Below are positions 25,450 through 33,310 of a stretch of DNA of 64,000 nt, one piece after another. How positions within the stretch are numbered: position 1 is the stretch's first letter; each line of letters opens with the position of its first letter. The translations under genes were made by a program, and so were the position numbers. The stretch is from positions 385,986 to 449,985 of the forward strand of contig NZ_CP119128.1 of NCBI RefSeq assembly GCF_030128825.1, in the 5' to 3' direction. This DNA comes from Sphingobium sp. WTD-1 (GTDB lineage: Bacteria > Pseudomonadota > Alphaproteobacteria > Sphingomonadales > Sphingomonadaceae). The notes under the pieces are model-generated. The model was not told the origin of the DNA and did not search any database. It was given only the letters and a program-made list of their open reading frames with translations.

Positions 25450-26922
25450 ATGCTCGATCGACGTTCGCTGTTGGCTGGCGGAGCGGCATTGTTCGCAACC
25501 ACCGCTTGCTCGCGCTCCACGCCGGGCCTCGGCGGGGGAGGTGCAAACCCGCTTCCGATGCCGCCGCTGTTGGACGCACGGCCTGGCCGCTCATTCGCGC
25601 TACGGGTCCAGTCCGGAACGACTTCATTTTATCCAGGCCGGCCGAGTGACACGCTCGGGTATAATGGCAGCTATCTCGGACCGACGATCAGGGTGCGCCG
25701 TGGCGACGACGTGGCGGCTGTCGTGACCAACGGGCTCAACGCGGACACGACTGTGCATTGGCACGGGCTTCTGATCCCCGGAGAGCTGGATGGCGGCCCC
25801 CATCAGATCATCGCGCCGGGCGCGACCTGGCGGCCCACGCTCCCGATCCGGCAGCCCGCAGCGACCCTCCTTTATCACTCACACGTCCATGGGTTGACGG
25901 CCGAGCAAGTCTATTCGGGCCTGGCTGGGGCGTTGCTGGTAACCGACGACGAAGAGCAGGGCCTGGGGCTCCCGTCAGAATATGGCGTGGACGATCTGCC
26001 CCTGCTCATCCAGGATCGCCAGTTCGAAAATGGTCGCCTTGTCATGCCAGGCGGCATGATGGTCGCCATGCAGGGCCGGCGCGGCGACACGATCCTTGTG
26101 AACGGCGCGGTGAATCCGCTGGCGGCGGTGCCAAATCGGTTGGTTCGCCTGCGGCTCGTCAACGCATCGAACGCGCGGATTTATGAGCTGTCGTTTTCCG
26201 ATCGGCGGAGCTTTCACTGGATCGGAACCGAAGGGGGGCTGCTCGAACACGCAGTGGCATTGGAAGCCATAACCTTGGCGCCGGGCCAACGTGCCGAGCT
26301 TCTCGTGGACTTCACGGACGGTAGGTCCGCCTCGCTGGTGACGGCGGCTGATACCAACAGCTCGATGATGGGCGGCATGGGTATGATGGGGCGTGGCGCC
26401 CGAAGGACCGATGCCGCGGCACCAGCGACCGTGCTGCGGTTTGAACCACGGCCGTTGGGACAGGCTCGTGCCAGCGGCGTCGTGCCGACCCTTCTGGCAT
26501 CACGAACTGGGCCCGACGCCAGCAAGGCGGTGCGCCGTCGCCGTCTGAGCCTCAACATGGGCATGGGCGGCATGATGGGCTCAGGAAGCGGCGGTGGCGG
26601 CCTTACGATCAATGGCAAGCCATTCGACATGAATCGCATCGATGAGACGGTGAAGCTAGGCTCCACCGAAATATGGGAGGTGTCTGGCGAAATGATGCGC
26701 CACCCGATCCATATTCACGGCGTCCACTTTGATGTTCTCACCCGCGGTGGCGGGCAGCCCGATGTTCTCGACCAGGGGCCGCGCGACACGGTCCTCGTCA
26801 AGGAACCGGTGGAGCTTCTCATCCGATTTGATCAGCCGGCCAAGAGCGCTCCCTTCATGTATCACTGCCATATCCTTGAACATGAGGATAATGGAATGAT
26901 GGGCCAGTTCAGTGTTGCGTAG
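25450..26922 (+). CDS. Multicopper oxidase, CueO/CopA-like
   Basis: This exported 490-residue oxidase probably oxidises Cu(I) in the periplasm. The N-terminus has LDRRSLLAGGAALFATTACS, compatible with Tat export and with a lipobox. All four copper motifs are present: TTVHWHG, LLYHSHVHG, RHPIHIHGVHF and MYHCHILEHEDNGMMG. Two Met-rich stretches (NSSMMGGMGMMGRG and LNMGMGGMMGSG) resemble the Met-rich copper-capturing insert of CueO. It is divergent from the BigR operon, so expression may answer to sulfane sulfur as well as copper; that is inference. Confidence 0.93.
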   Translation: MLDRRSLLAGGAALFATTACSRSTPGLGGGGANPLPMPPLLDARPGRSFALRVQSGTTSFYPGRPSDTLGYNGSYLGPTIRVRRGDDVAAVVTNGLNADTTVHWHGLLIPGELDGGPHQIIAPGATWRPTLPIRQPAATLLYHSHVHGLTAEQVYSGLAGALLVTDDEEQGLGLPSEYGVDDLPLLIQDRQFENGRLVMPGGMMVAMQGRRGDTILVNGAVNPLAAVPNRLVRLRLVNASNARIYELSFSDRRSFHWIGTEGGLLEHAVALEAITLAPGQRAELLVDFTDGRSASLVTAADTNSSMMGGMGMMGRGARRTDAAAPATVLRFEPRPLGQARASGVVPTLLASRTGPDASKAVRRRRLSLNMGMGGMMGSGSGGGGLTINGKPFDMNRIDETVKLGSTEIWEVSGEMMRHPIHIHGVHFDVLTRGGGQPDVLDQGPRDTVLVKEPVELLIRFDQPAKSAPFMYHCHILEHEDNGMMGQFSVA

Positions 26923-26949
26923 GCGTAGGCTCCCACTTCTGGAGAGTTT

Positions 26950-27534
26950 ATGCAGCGCCTACCGTCCAACAGGAGAGCAAGGTTGCCAAAAAGAGCTTTC
27001 GCCACATTTCTGCTCGCGGCAACGATGCTGACCGGCGGCACCTCGCTAGCTGCACAGGATAATCTGGTTTATCCCGTAATACCGGGATTTGGCGGGATCG
27101 TGGCCGTGCCCAGTGCTGCCGAGCGGCCCGATCCCAAGCTTCGCTACCGCGTCTTGTTCAATGTCACCAAGGCCGCAAGCTCTCCCGACAAAGTGAATCC
27201 CAGCCTTGAGAAGGTCGCGCGCTTCGTGAACCTGCTAGGCGCGGACAAGGTCCATCCGGCTGGTGACATCGCCGTCATCATTCATGGTCCCGCGACCCCG
27301 CTCGTCCTGCAGAACGCGCCATATGCGGCGCGTATGAAGGTAGCGGCCAACCCGAACGCTGCGCTGATTGCCGCTCTCCAGAAAGCCGGTGTTTCAATCC
27401 GCGTTTGCAGTCAGGCCATGGTCGGAAATGAGATCATGCCGAACCAAGTGGCTTCGGGCGTTGAGATCGATGATTCGGCGCTTACAACCTTGGCGAATCT
27501 ACAAATCCGGGGTTACGCGCTCATCCCGGATTGA
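26950..27534 (+). CDS. Exported DsrE-family protein
   Basis: This 194-residue protein has a signal peptide (FATFLLAATMLTGGTSLAAQ). Its DsrE/DsrF-like fold is seen in DIAVIIHGPATPLVLQNAPYA and the late AGVSIRVCSQAMVGNEIMP, where the Cys sits at the position used by sulfur-carrying DsrE homologues. It is placed 27 bp after the multicopper oxidase, probably in the same transcript. A periplasmic sulfur-carrier role near a persulfide operon is plausible but not shown. Confidence 0.8.
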   Translation: MQRLPSNRRARLPKRAFATFLLAATMLTGGTSLAAQDNLVYPVIPGFGGIVAVPSAAERPDPKLRYRVLFNVTKAASSPDKVNPSLEKVARFVNLLGADKVHPAGDIAVIIHGPATPLVLQNAPYAARMKVAANPNAALIAALQKAGVSIRVCSQAMVGNEIMPNQVASGVEIDDSALTTLANLQIRGYALIPD

Positions 27535-27550
27535 AAGGTGCGATACCCCC

Positions 27551-27772
27551 TCACCCGCAGCAGCCCGCCACGGTCCCGTTCGCCTTCGCCTCCTGAATCG
27601 GAGGGCATGGGACATCGCCGAACGAGCAGAACACGCAGCAGTCGCCGGCCAGGGGCCGCAGCACCGCCGCGCAATGTCGGCAATCATAGAAGAACTGGCA
27701 GGCGTTGGTGGGCATCGTCTCGGTCGCGACACCGCCGCACTCGGGACAGGTCAGCGTGGAGGTGAGCTGCAT
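27551..27772 (-). CDS. GDCCVxC-domain small cysteine-rich protein
   Basis: This 73-residue protein has 11 cysteines arranged as TCPECGG, FYDCRHC, the name-giving LAGDCCVFCSFG and a terminal GCCG. The family is found beside mercury-transport genes and is thought to bind metal; function is not established. Its ATG overlaps the merT stop by one base (TGATG), so it is co-translated with merT. Confidence 0.87.
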   Translation of the reverse strand: MQLTSTLTCPECGGVATETMPTNACQFFYDCRHCAAVLRPLAGDCCVFCSFGDVPCPPIQEAKANGTVAGCCG

Positions 27773-28188
27773 CAGGAAAGCGCCTTTATAAGCGGCGCTT
27801 CAATGCGATCCCATATCAGCGCGGTCAGCGTCAGGGTCGTGCCGATCGTGAGCATGATCGGAGTTGCGCGGGACGGTAGGGTCACGGTGCAGGACCGATC
27901 CGCAGCGCAGGTCCTCCGACGCCGCACATACGCCCACCACCCGGCAGCCAGGCCGACGAGGGAAAGCGCCGTCAGGGCCCAGCGCAGAGGCATCAGCGCG
28001 GCGAAGGTGCTCGACAGGCCCGCCCCCACGCCCAGCGCCGCCAGCGCGAGCGGCAAGACGCAGCAGGATGCGGCGGCTAGGACCGCGCCGAAGCTCGCCA
28101 GCGCACCCAGGGCGGATAGCCCCGCGTCGGCGCGGCGTGGCGATGCGGAAGCGGCCAGGGTTTCGTGCGGCAAAATCCTTTTATTCAT
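27772..28188 (-). CDS. merT: MerT-type mercuric ion transporter
   Basis: This 138-residue inner-membrane protein imports Hg(II). The first-helix Cys pair is C42-C43 (LAAASCCVLPLALAALGVG). A second pair, C94 and C100, lies in the cytoplasmic loop with the same 6-residue spacing as classical MerT. The N-terminal tail is longer than usual. No MerP, MerA or MerC is nearby, so imported mercury would need a reductase elsewhere. Confidence 0.9.
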   Translation of the reverse strand: MNKRILPHETLAASASPRRADAGLSALGALASFGAVLAAASCCVLPLALAALGVGAGLSSTFAALMPLRWALTALSLVGLAAGWWAYVRRRRTCAADRSCTVTLPSRATPIMLTIGTTLTLTALIWDRIEAPLIKALS

Positions 28189-28213
28189 CAGTCGTCTCCG
28201 GCGGAATAACCCC

Positions 28214-28244
28214 CTAATGCCTCCTGTAGCGGCTACAGGAGCAA
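28214..28244 (-). promoter_or_regulatory. MerR-type promoter/operator for merT
   Basis: On the minus strand, a -35 TTGCTC (28239-28244) and a -10-like CATTAG (28214-28219) are 19 bp apart. The spacer holds a 10-bp dyad, CTCCTGTAGC / GCTACAGGAG. A long 19-bp spacer with a central dyad is characteristic of MerR-activated promoters. The divergent merR starts 8 bp to the right. Confidence 0.8.
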
Positions 28245-28251
28245 GCGAATT

Positions 28252-28668
28252 ATGAGGGATGAGAAAGGCCTAGCTATCGGCGAGTTGTCGCGCCGAACCG
28301 GCGTGAACATCGAGACGATCCGCTATTTCGAGCGCGTCGGCATTGTGGCGACCCCACCCCGCACGAGCGGGGGCCGGCGAGTATATGGGGCCGGCCACGT
28401 CCGCGTCCTTGGATTCATCCGTGGCGCGCGTGAACTCGGCTTCACCCCGGCCGAGGTGCGCGCGATCCTGTCACTTGGCGGTCCCGCGCAGGCGTCGTGC
28501 AGTGAGGTCCGCGAGATCGCGGCCCACCACCTGGAGCGGGTTCGCGCGAAAATGGCAGACCTAGCGCAACTCGAAAGCCTGCTTGCCACGACGATCGACC
28601 GTTGCGAGGGCGACGGGGCGGCGAGTTGTGCCGTGATCGAATTGCTTGACCAATATACAACCACTTAG
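28252..28668 (+). CDS. merR: MerR-family mercury-responsive regulator
   Basis: This 138-residue dimeric activator underwinds the merT promoter when metal binds. The HTH is in IGELSRRTGVNIETIRYFERVG. Cysteines C83, C118 and C126 match the three Hg ligands of MerR, though the last spacing is 8 instead of 9 residues. The dimerisation helix lies between them. It is divergent from merT across the dyad described at 28214-28244. Hg(II) is the likeliest inducer from the merT linkage. Confidence 0.88.
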   Translation: MRDEKGLAIGELSRRTGVNIETIRYFERVGIVATPPRTSGGRRVYGAGHVRVLGFIRGARELGFTPAEVRAILSLGGPAQASCSEVREIAAHHLERVRAKMADLAQLESLLATTIDRCEGDGAASCAVIELLDQYTTT

Positions 28669-28683
28669 GTGTCAAAACCGGTC

Positions 28684-30193
28684 GGGGCTGTTGAAAAAAG
28701 GCCGGGTGATCCGATCGCGTTCCTAACGGGTTCCCTGCTTCGACACATCGGGAGCAGCGGCCATGATGGGTGAGCAACAGCGAGGCGGCAAGGGCGCAAG
28801 CTGGCGGGCGCTGGGAGCGATGATCCCCGCCGATCATATGCTGCACAGGATAGACGGGCTGATCGACCTGGGTGAACTGCGCGATGCGCTCGCGCCGCAC
28901 TACAGTTGCCGTGGGCGTCCCTCGATCGCGCCTGAATTGCTGGTCCGCATGGCGCTGATCGCTCGCCTCTATGGCATCACGTCGGAGCGCCGTCTGTGTG
29001 AGGAAGTCCGCTTCAACCTCGCCTATCGCTGGTTCTGCCGATTGCCGCTCAACGCGCCGGTGCCGCACCACTCGACGTTTAGCAAGAACCGGCATGGCCG
29101 CTTCCGCGATGCTAGCATCTTCCGCATCCTGTTCGAGCAGACGGTGCGGCGCTGCGCCGATGCGGGGCTGATCGCCCACAAGGATGCCGCAATCGATGCA
29201 TCGTTCGTCGCGGCCGATGCGAGCTGGCAGCGCAAGATGCGGGACGCCGACATGGCCGCGCCCCGGCTTCCCCGCCCGGTTTGTGAATGGCTGGCGGATC
29301 AGGCCAATGCTCCACCGCAGGAACATGGCGTACCGCGTGGCAAACCGGCCGAGGTGTCACGCACCGATCCGGCGTCGGCATGGTCGGCGCGCACGGCGCG
29401 GGGCCGGTTCGGCTATGCCTTCAATGTCCTGATTGACACGCCGGGAGGGGTGGCGATCGACGTGGAGGCCAGTCCCGCCCGCTTCGCCGCGGAAGTCGAT
29501 GCGGGGCGGACCATGCTGGCACGGGCCGACAATCGGTTCGGCTATCGGCCAAAGCGTGTCGCGGCCGACACCGCCTATGGCAGCGCTGCGTTCCTGGCGT
29601 TCGTCACCGATCGCGGCACCATCCCGCATATCCCGGTGCTGGAACGATCCGAACAGACCAAGGGCAAATTCCCCCGCGAAGCCTTCCGCTATGAGCGGGA
29701 GCAGGACCGCTATGTCTGCCCCGCTGGGAAGATACTGCCCTTTCGCGGTGCCGATCGTCGGGCGGGCTTTCTCCGATACAGCGCCAGTCCTGCCGATTGC
29801 CGCGCCTGTCACCTCAAACGGAAATGCACCGCAGGCAGCAACAGGTCGGTCACGCACAGCGAATATGAGGACGTGCGTGAGATGGTGCGCGGCGAGATGC
29901 AGACGCCGCTATTCAAGCGGTCGATGCGGCTGCGCCGGGGTGTCGAGCGGGTGTTCGCCGATGCCAAAGGCAAGCGAGGGCTGACCCGCCTGCACCTTCG
30001 CGGACTGCGCGGTGCCGAAGAAGAGTTTCTGTTGGGCGCGGCCATTGCCAATCTCGTGCTGTTAGCCCGCACCGACGCAAGACCGGCCCGGAACCGTCGC
30101 CCGCCCCCGGTGCCGGAACGCATCGAGCGCATGGCCCGGATCAGCCGTGGCCGGTTCGAGCAATCCTACTACGCGACGATCTTCTGACGCCGG
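28684..30193 (+). mobile_element. IS1182-family element lacking its right end
   Basis: The left end begins at GGGGCTGTTGAAAAAAGGCC, about 80 bp before an intact transposase gene. No matching inverted end follows the transposase: six bases after its stop the unrelated resolvase gene begins. A sequence matching the outer 13 bases (GGCTGTTGAAAAA) in inverted orientation appears 9.6 kb away at 38319-38331. Confidence 0.7.
28763..30187 (+). CDS. IS1182-family DDE transposase
   Basis: This 474-residue transposase reads full-length. The IS1182 N-terminal domain (YSCRGRPSIAPELLVRMALI) is followed by an RNase-H-like core with DAAIDASFVAADASW, VAADTAYGSAAFLAF and RRGVERVFADAKGKRGLTR. A Cys cluster (DCRACHLKRKC) lies between core blocks. 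The element's right end is missing, so the gene may be made but cannot mobilise this copy on its own. Confidence 0.92.
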   Translation: MMGEQQRGGKGASWRALGAMIPADHMLHRIDGLIDLGELRDALAPHYSCRGRPSIAPELLVRMALIARLYGITSERRLCEEVRFNLAYRWFCRLPLNAPVPHHSTFSKNRHGRFRDASIFRILFEQTVRRCADAGLIAHKDAAIDASFVAADASWQRKMRDADMAAPRLPRPVCEWLADQANAPPQEHGVPRGKPAEVSRTDPASAWSARTARGRFGYAFNVLIDTPGGVAIDVEASPARFAAEVDAGRTMLARADNRFGYRPKRVAADTAYGSAAFLAFVTDRGTIPHIPVLERSEQTKGKFPREAFRYEREQDRYVCPAGKILPFRGADRRAGFLRYSASPADCRACHLKRKCTAGSNRSVTHSEYEDVREMVRGEMQTPLFKRSMRLRRGVERVFADAKGKRGLTRLHLRGLRGAEEEFLLGAAIANLVLLARTDARPARNRRPPPVPERIERMARISRGRFEQSYYATIF

Positions 30194-30760
30194 TTAGCCG
30201 GGTTCGCGCTCGGCCGCAGGGAAGTGGCGATAGAAGGTAGAACGGCCGACCTGGAGCAGCTTCGCGACCTTCGCCGGTTTGTCGCCAGCCTTGAGCAGCT
30301 TGCGGGCGGTATCGAGCATGTCAGGCGTCATGACCGACTTGCGGCCTCCGCCCGTGCCGCCCTTGGCCCGTGCCGCTGCCAAACCGGCAATCGTCCGTTC
30401 CTTTATCAGTTCGCGCTCCATCTCCGCGACAGAAGCGAGGATATGGAACAGCAGACGGCCCGATGGGGTTGCCGTGTCGAACCCGTCCGTCAGGGACCGG
30501 AAATCAATCTTCCGAGCGGACAAGTCCGCCGCCAGTTCGATCAGGCCCCCGATCGATCGGCCAAGGCGATCGAGCTTCCATATCACCAGCGTGTCACCGG
30601 CCCGCACGAAATTGAGAGCTTCGGTCAGACCGGGACGGTTCAGCTTCGCGCCGCTCACCTTGTCGGTGAACAGCTTTTCACAGCCAGCCTTGGTCAGCGC
30701 ATCGGTTTGTAGCGTCAGGTCCTGGTCGGAGGTCGAGACACGCGCATAACCAACCAGCAT
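30194..30760 (-). CDS. Serine recombinase (Pin/TnpR type)
   Basis: This 188-residue resolvase/invertase has its catalytic Ser in GYARVSTSDQDL, followed by VIWKLDRLGRSI and EMERELIKERT. A C-terminal HTH is seen in PAKVAKLLQVGRSTFYRHF. It is cut off from any matching transposase and abuts the IS1182 transposase stop, so it is probably the remnant of a third Tn3-type transposon whose end was fused to the IS. The sequence to its right may be its res site. Confidence 0.88.
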   Translation of the reverse strand: MLVGYARVSTSDQDLTLQTDALTKAGCEKLFTDKVSGAKLNRPGLTEALNFVRAGDTLVIWKLDRLGRSIGGLIELAADLSARKIDFRSLTDGFDTATPSGRLLFHILASVAEMERELIKERTIAGLAAARAKGGTGGGRKSVMTPDMLDTARKLLKAGDKPAKVAKLLQVGRSTFYRHFPAAEREPG

Positions 30761-30900
30761 GAGTCCCGTTATCCCATCTCAAACAGCGAATTTCGGGACT
30801 CATATTTCGGGAACATATTTTGGGAAAGCCCCGGCGGGCATACAGCGGATTTTTGTGTCGGTCACGGTCGTCCCGTTGGAGGTTCCCAATCGGGAAGGCT
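30761..30900. promoter_or_regulatory. Probable res/promoter region of the 30194-30760 resolvase
   Basis: GAGTCCCG and CGGGACTC form an inverted pair about 30 bp apart. TTTCGGGA-type units recur (ATTTCGGGACTC, ATTTCGGGAAC, TTTTGGGAAAG), as expected of recombinase-binding subsites. No gene is seen here. Confidence 0.5.
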
Positions 30901-30918
30901 GATAACCGGCTCACCCAT

Positions 30919-30944
30919 GGAATAAACCCGGACGAGCGTCGTCT
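30919..30944 (+). promoter_or_regulatory. Candidate ECF-sigma promoter
   Basis: GGAAT (30919-30923, in GGAATAAA) and CGTCT (30940-30944) are 16 bases apart, the general form of an extracytoplasmic-function sigma promoter. It lies directly before an operon that encodes an ECF sigma factor and its anti-sigma factor, so autoregulation is likely. Confidence 0.55.
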
Positions 30945-30959
30945 ATGCTTTCAGGACTG

Positions 30960-31358
30960 ATGCGCCGGAGGCTTATGCGTAGACGATATTGGATGCTCGG
31001 TCTGACTGCTTCGGCCCTGCTCACAGGCGCAGTCGCGGCCGCCCCTGCCGGTGGTTACGCCAGCATGGTGGCTGCCGCGATGGACCGGATGATGGCGGGC
31101 ATGATGGTCAAGCCGTCCGGCAACGTCGACCGCGACTTCGTCACGATGATGCTCCCGCATCATCAGGGTGCGATCGATATGGCAGTGGCGGAGCTGCGCT
31201 ACGGCCATAACGAGCAGCTCAAGCGCATCGCGCAGGAGATCATCATCGATCAGCAGCAGGAGATTGCCGCTATGAAGTTGGCGATCGGTCAGCCGCTACC
31301 GCCTTCGACGCCGGCCCCGACGCAGGGCGGCGACCACCACAGCCCTATGGAGCACTGA
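30960..31358 (+). CDS. DUF305-family exported protein
   Basis: This small periplasmic protein has the DUF305 core MMLPHHQGAIDMAVAELRYG and a helical EIIIDQQQEIAAMKLAIG tail. His and Met residues in this core bind copper in CopM-like members. An N-terminal signal (YWMLGLTASALLTGAVAAAPAG) follows Arg residues. Three in-frame ATGs (30945, 30960, 30975) are possible. The first would overlap the -10 of the putative ECF promoter and is therefore less likely. It is first in a four-gene operon. Confidence 0.85.
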   Translation: MRRRLMRRRYWMLGLTASALLTGAVAAAPAGGYASMVAAAMDRMMAGMMVKPSGNVDRDFVTMMLPHHQGAIDMAVAELRYGHNEQLKRIAQEIIIDQQQEIAAMKLAIGQPLPPSTPAPTQGGDHHSPMEH

Positions 31359-31359
31359 C

Positions 31360-32799
31360 ATGATCCGGACCATCCTGCGCTCGGCCGCCTTGCTGATGAG
31401 CGCCGCACCGGGCCTCGCCATGGCGCAGCAGGCGCCGTGGAACGCCAAGGACATGCCCGTCAGCCACCGCGACCGCGTCTATGCGTCCGAACAATTCTCC
31501 AACACGGTGTCGGTGACGGACCCTGCCGACAACCGGCTGCTCGGCGTCATCAAGCTCGGCGATCCGCAGCCGATGAACTTCTCCCCGCTCTACAAGGGAC
31601 AAGTGCTGGTCCACGGCCTGGGCTTCTCGCCGGACGGGAAGACCTTGGCGGTCGTGTCGATCGGATCGAATGCCGTGTCGTGGATCGACACCGCCACCAA
31701 CACGGTCAAACACACGACCTATGTCGGGCGCAGTCCGCACGAGGCGTTCTTCACGCCGGACGGAAAGGAGGTCTGGGTCACCGTTCGCGGCGAGGACTAT
31801 ATCGCCGTGCTCGATCCCGCGACGTACAAGGAAACCGGCCGCATCAAGACGCCCGGTGGTCCGGGTATGACGATCTTCTCGCCCGATGGGCGATACGGCT
31901 ATGTCTGTTCCTCGTTCAATCCGGTGCTGGCCGTGTTCGATGTCGCAACCCACGCACAGGTCGGACAGGTGGCGCAGCCGAGCCCATTCTGCCCCAACAT
32001 CGCCGCGACGCCGGACGGCAAGCAGGCGTGGTTTACGCTAAAGGACATCGGCAAGACGGTCGCATTCGATGCCAGGCCACCCTTCACAATCCTCAAGGTG
32101 CTGGATACCGGGCCGATCACCAATCACGTCAACTTCGCCCGCACGGCCAAGGGGCAGTTCGCCTATGTGACGGTCGGCGGGGAGAATGCGGTGAAGGTGT
32201 TCCGCACGTCCGACTTCACGCTGGTGGCAACCATTCCAGTCGGCAAGATGCCGCACGGTGTCTGGCCGTCCGGCGACGGTCGGCGCATCTATGTCGGGCT
32301 GGAGAATGCCGATGAGCTGGCCGCGATCGACACCGCTGGCAACACGGTCGTCGCTACCGTGCCGGTCGGACAGGCACCGCAGGCGATCGCCTATGTGCCG
32401 AACGCTGTTCCGACAGGCCCCGGCACCGACAATCTCCAGCCGCTCGGCACGGCCGGCAAGGCGTTGCATCTGACTATGGGGCCGATCGGCGGCAAGGGTG
32501 CGGCAAGCAGCATCACCCTCTTCGACCAAGGCATCATTCAGGTCGTGCAGAGTGCCGTTACCGGTTTGCAGCCCAAGAAGCCCTACATGCTCGTGCTGAC
32601 CGCCAACGCGGATGGTAGCGGCGCTGTAGAGCCGCTTGCCAACTTCATGAGCAACCCGGCGGGTGCGGCGATCGTCAACGCGTCGGGTCCGATCCGGCAG
32701 ATCGTTCAAGGCAGCACCGCGACGCCCCGCCGTTTTCTGGCGGTCGCTGAGGTGGTGAACGGCGCGCCGGGACGCATCGTGCAGGTACAGCGCGACTGA
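31360..32799 (+). CDS. YncE-like beta-propeller exported protein
   Basis: This 479-residue protein has a signal peptide ending at AMAQQ and YVTN/YncE-type repeats that would fold as a seven-bladed propeller (VVSIGSNAVSWIDTATNTV, YVGLENADELAAIDTAGNTV and others). The last 120 or so residues form a separate domain without repeats. Such proteins bind ligands or metal sites in the periplasm, and the exact role is unknown. It starts one base after the DUF305 stop, so the two are coupled. Confidence 0.83.
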   Translation: MIRTILRSAALLMSAAPGLAMAQQAPWNAKDMPVSHRDRVYASEQFSNTVSVTDPADNRLLGVIKLGDPQPMNFSPLYKGQVLVHGLGFSPDGKTLAVVSIGSNAVSWIDTATNTVKHTTYVGRSPHEAFFTPDGKEVWVTVRGEDYIAVLDPATYKETGRIKTPGGPGMTIFSPDGRYGYVCSSFNPVLAVFDVATHAQVGQVAQPSPFCPNIAATPDGKQAWFTLKDIGKTVAFDARPPFTILKVLDTGPITNHVNFARTAKGQFAYVTVGGENAVKVFRTSDFTLVATIPVGKMPHGVWPSGDGRRIYVGLENADELAAIDTAGNTVVATVPVGQAPQAIAYVPNAVPTGPGTDNLQPLGTAGKALHLTMGPIGGKGAASSITLFDQGIIQVVQSAVTGLQPKKPYMLVLTANADGSGAVEPLANFMSNPAGAAIVNASGPIRQIVQGSTATPRRFLAVAEVVNGAPGRIVQVQRD

Positions 32800-32800
32800 C

Positions 32801-33310
32801 ATGGACCCGCTTGCCGCCGCGATCGAGCCCCTGATCCCCGGTCTGCGCCGCTATGCCCGGTCGTGGTTGCGCGATCGGGCAATGGCAGATGACGTGGTGC
32901 AGGATTGTCTCGAGCGCGCGGTCGGGCGCTGGCGACAACGACGCGGGGCGGAGGTGCGCCCATGGGTCTATACGATCCTGCACAATCTGTTGGTCGACCA
33001 TCAGCGGCAGCATAGCCGGCGAGGCACAGCGGTTCCGCTCCACCTCGTGGACGACGCCACGCTCGGCCGTCCGGCCGATCAGGAAACAGGCCTACACCAC
33101 CGCGACCTGCTGCGCGCCCTTGATGCGTTGCCCGAGGAGCAGCGAACGGTGCTGCTCCTCGTATCGGTCGAGGGCCTGCCCTATGCGGAGGTCGCTGCCG
33201 TTGTCGGCGTGCCGCTGGGCACGGTGATGTCGCGCATATCCCGGGCGCGCGACCGACTGGCGACCCTCCTCCGGGAGGGTGAACGGCCGCGATTGAGGAG
33301 CGTGCAATGA
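32801..33310 (+). CDS. ECF-family RNA polymerase sigma factor
   Basis: This 169-residue sigma70-family protein contains region 2 (SWLRDRAMADDVVQDCLER) and region 4 (LDALPEEQRTVLLLVSVEGL, followed by YAEVAAVVGVPLGTVMSRIS). Regions 1 and 3 are absent, which makes it ECF. Its stop overlaps the anti-sigma gene by 4 bp (ATGA). It probably transcribes its own operon from the GGAAT-N16-CGTCT promoter before the DUF305 gene. Confidence 0.93.
   Translation: MDPLAAAIEPLIPGLRRYARSWLRDRAMADDVVQDCLERAVGRWRQRRGAEVRPWVYTILHNLLVDHQRQHSRRGTAVPLHLVDDATLGRPADQETGLHHRDLLRALDALPEEQRTVLLLVSVEGLPYAEVAAVVGVPLGTVMSRISRARDRLATLLREGERPRLRSVQ

Noticed and set aside
27772..28668. A complete mer resistance operon
   Set aside because: merP and merA are absent from the whole window.
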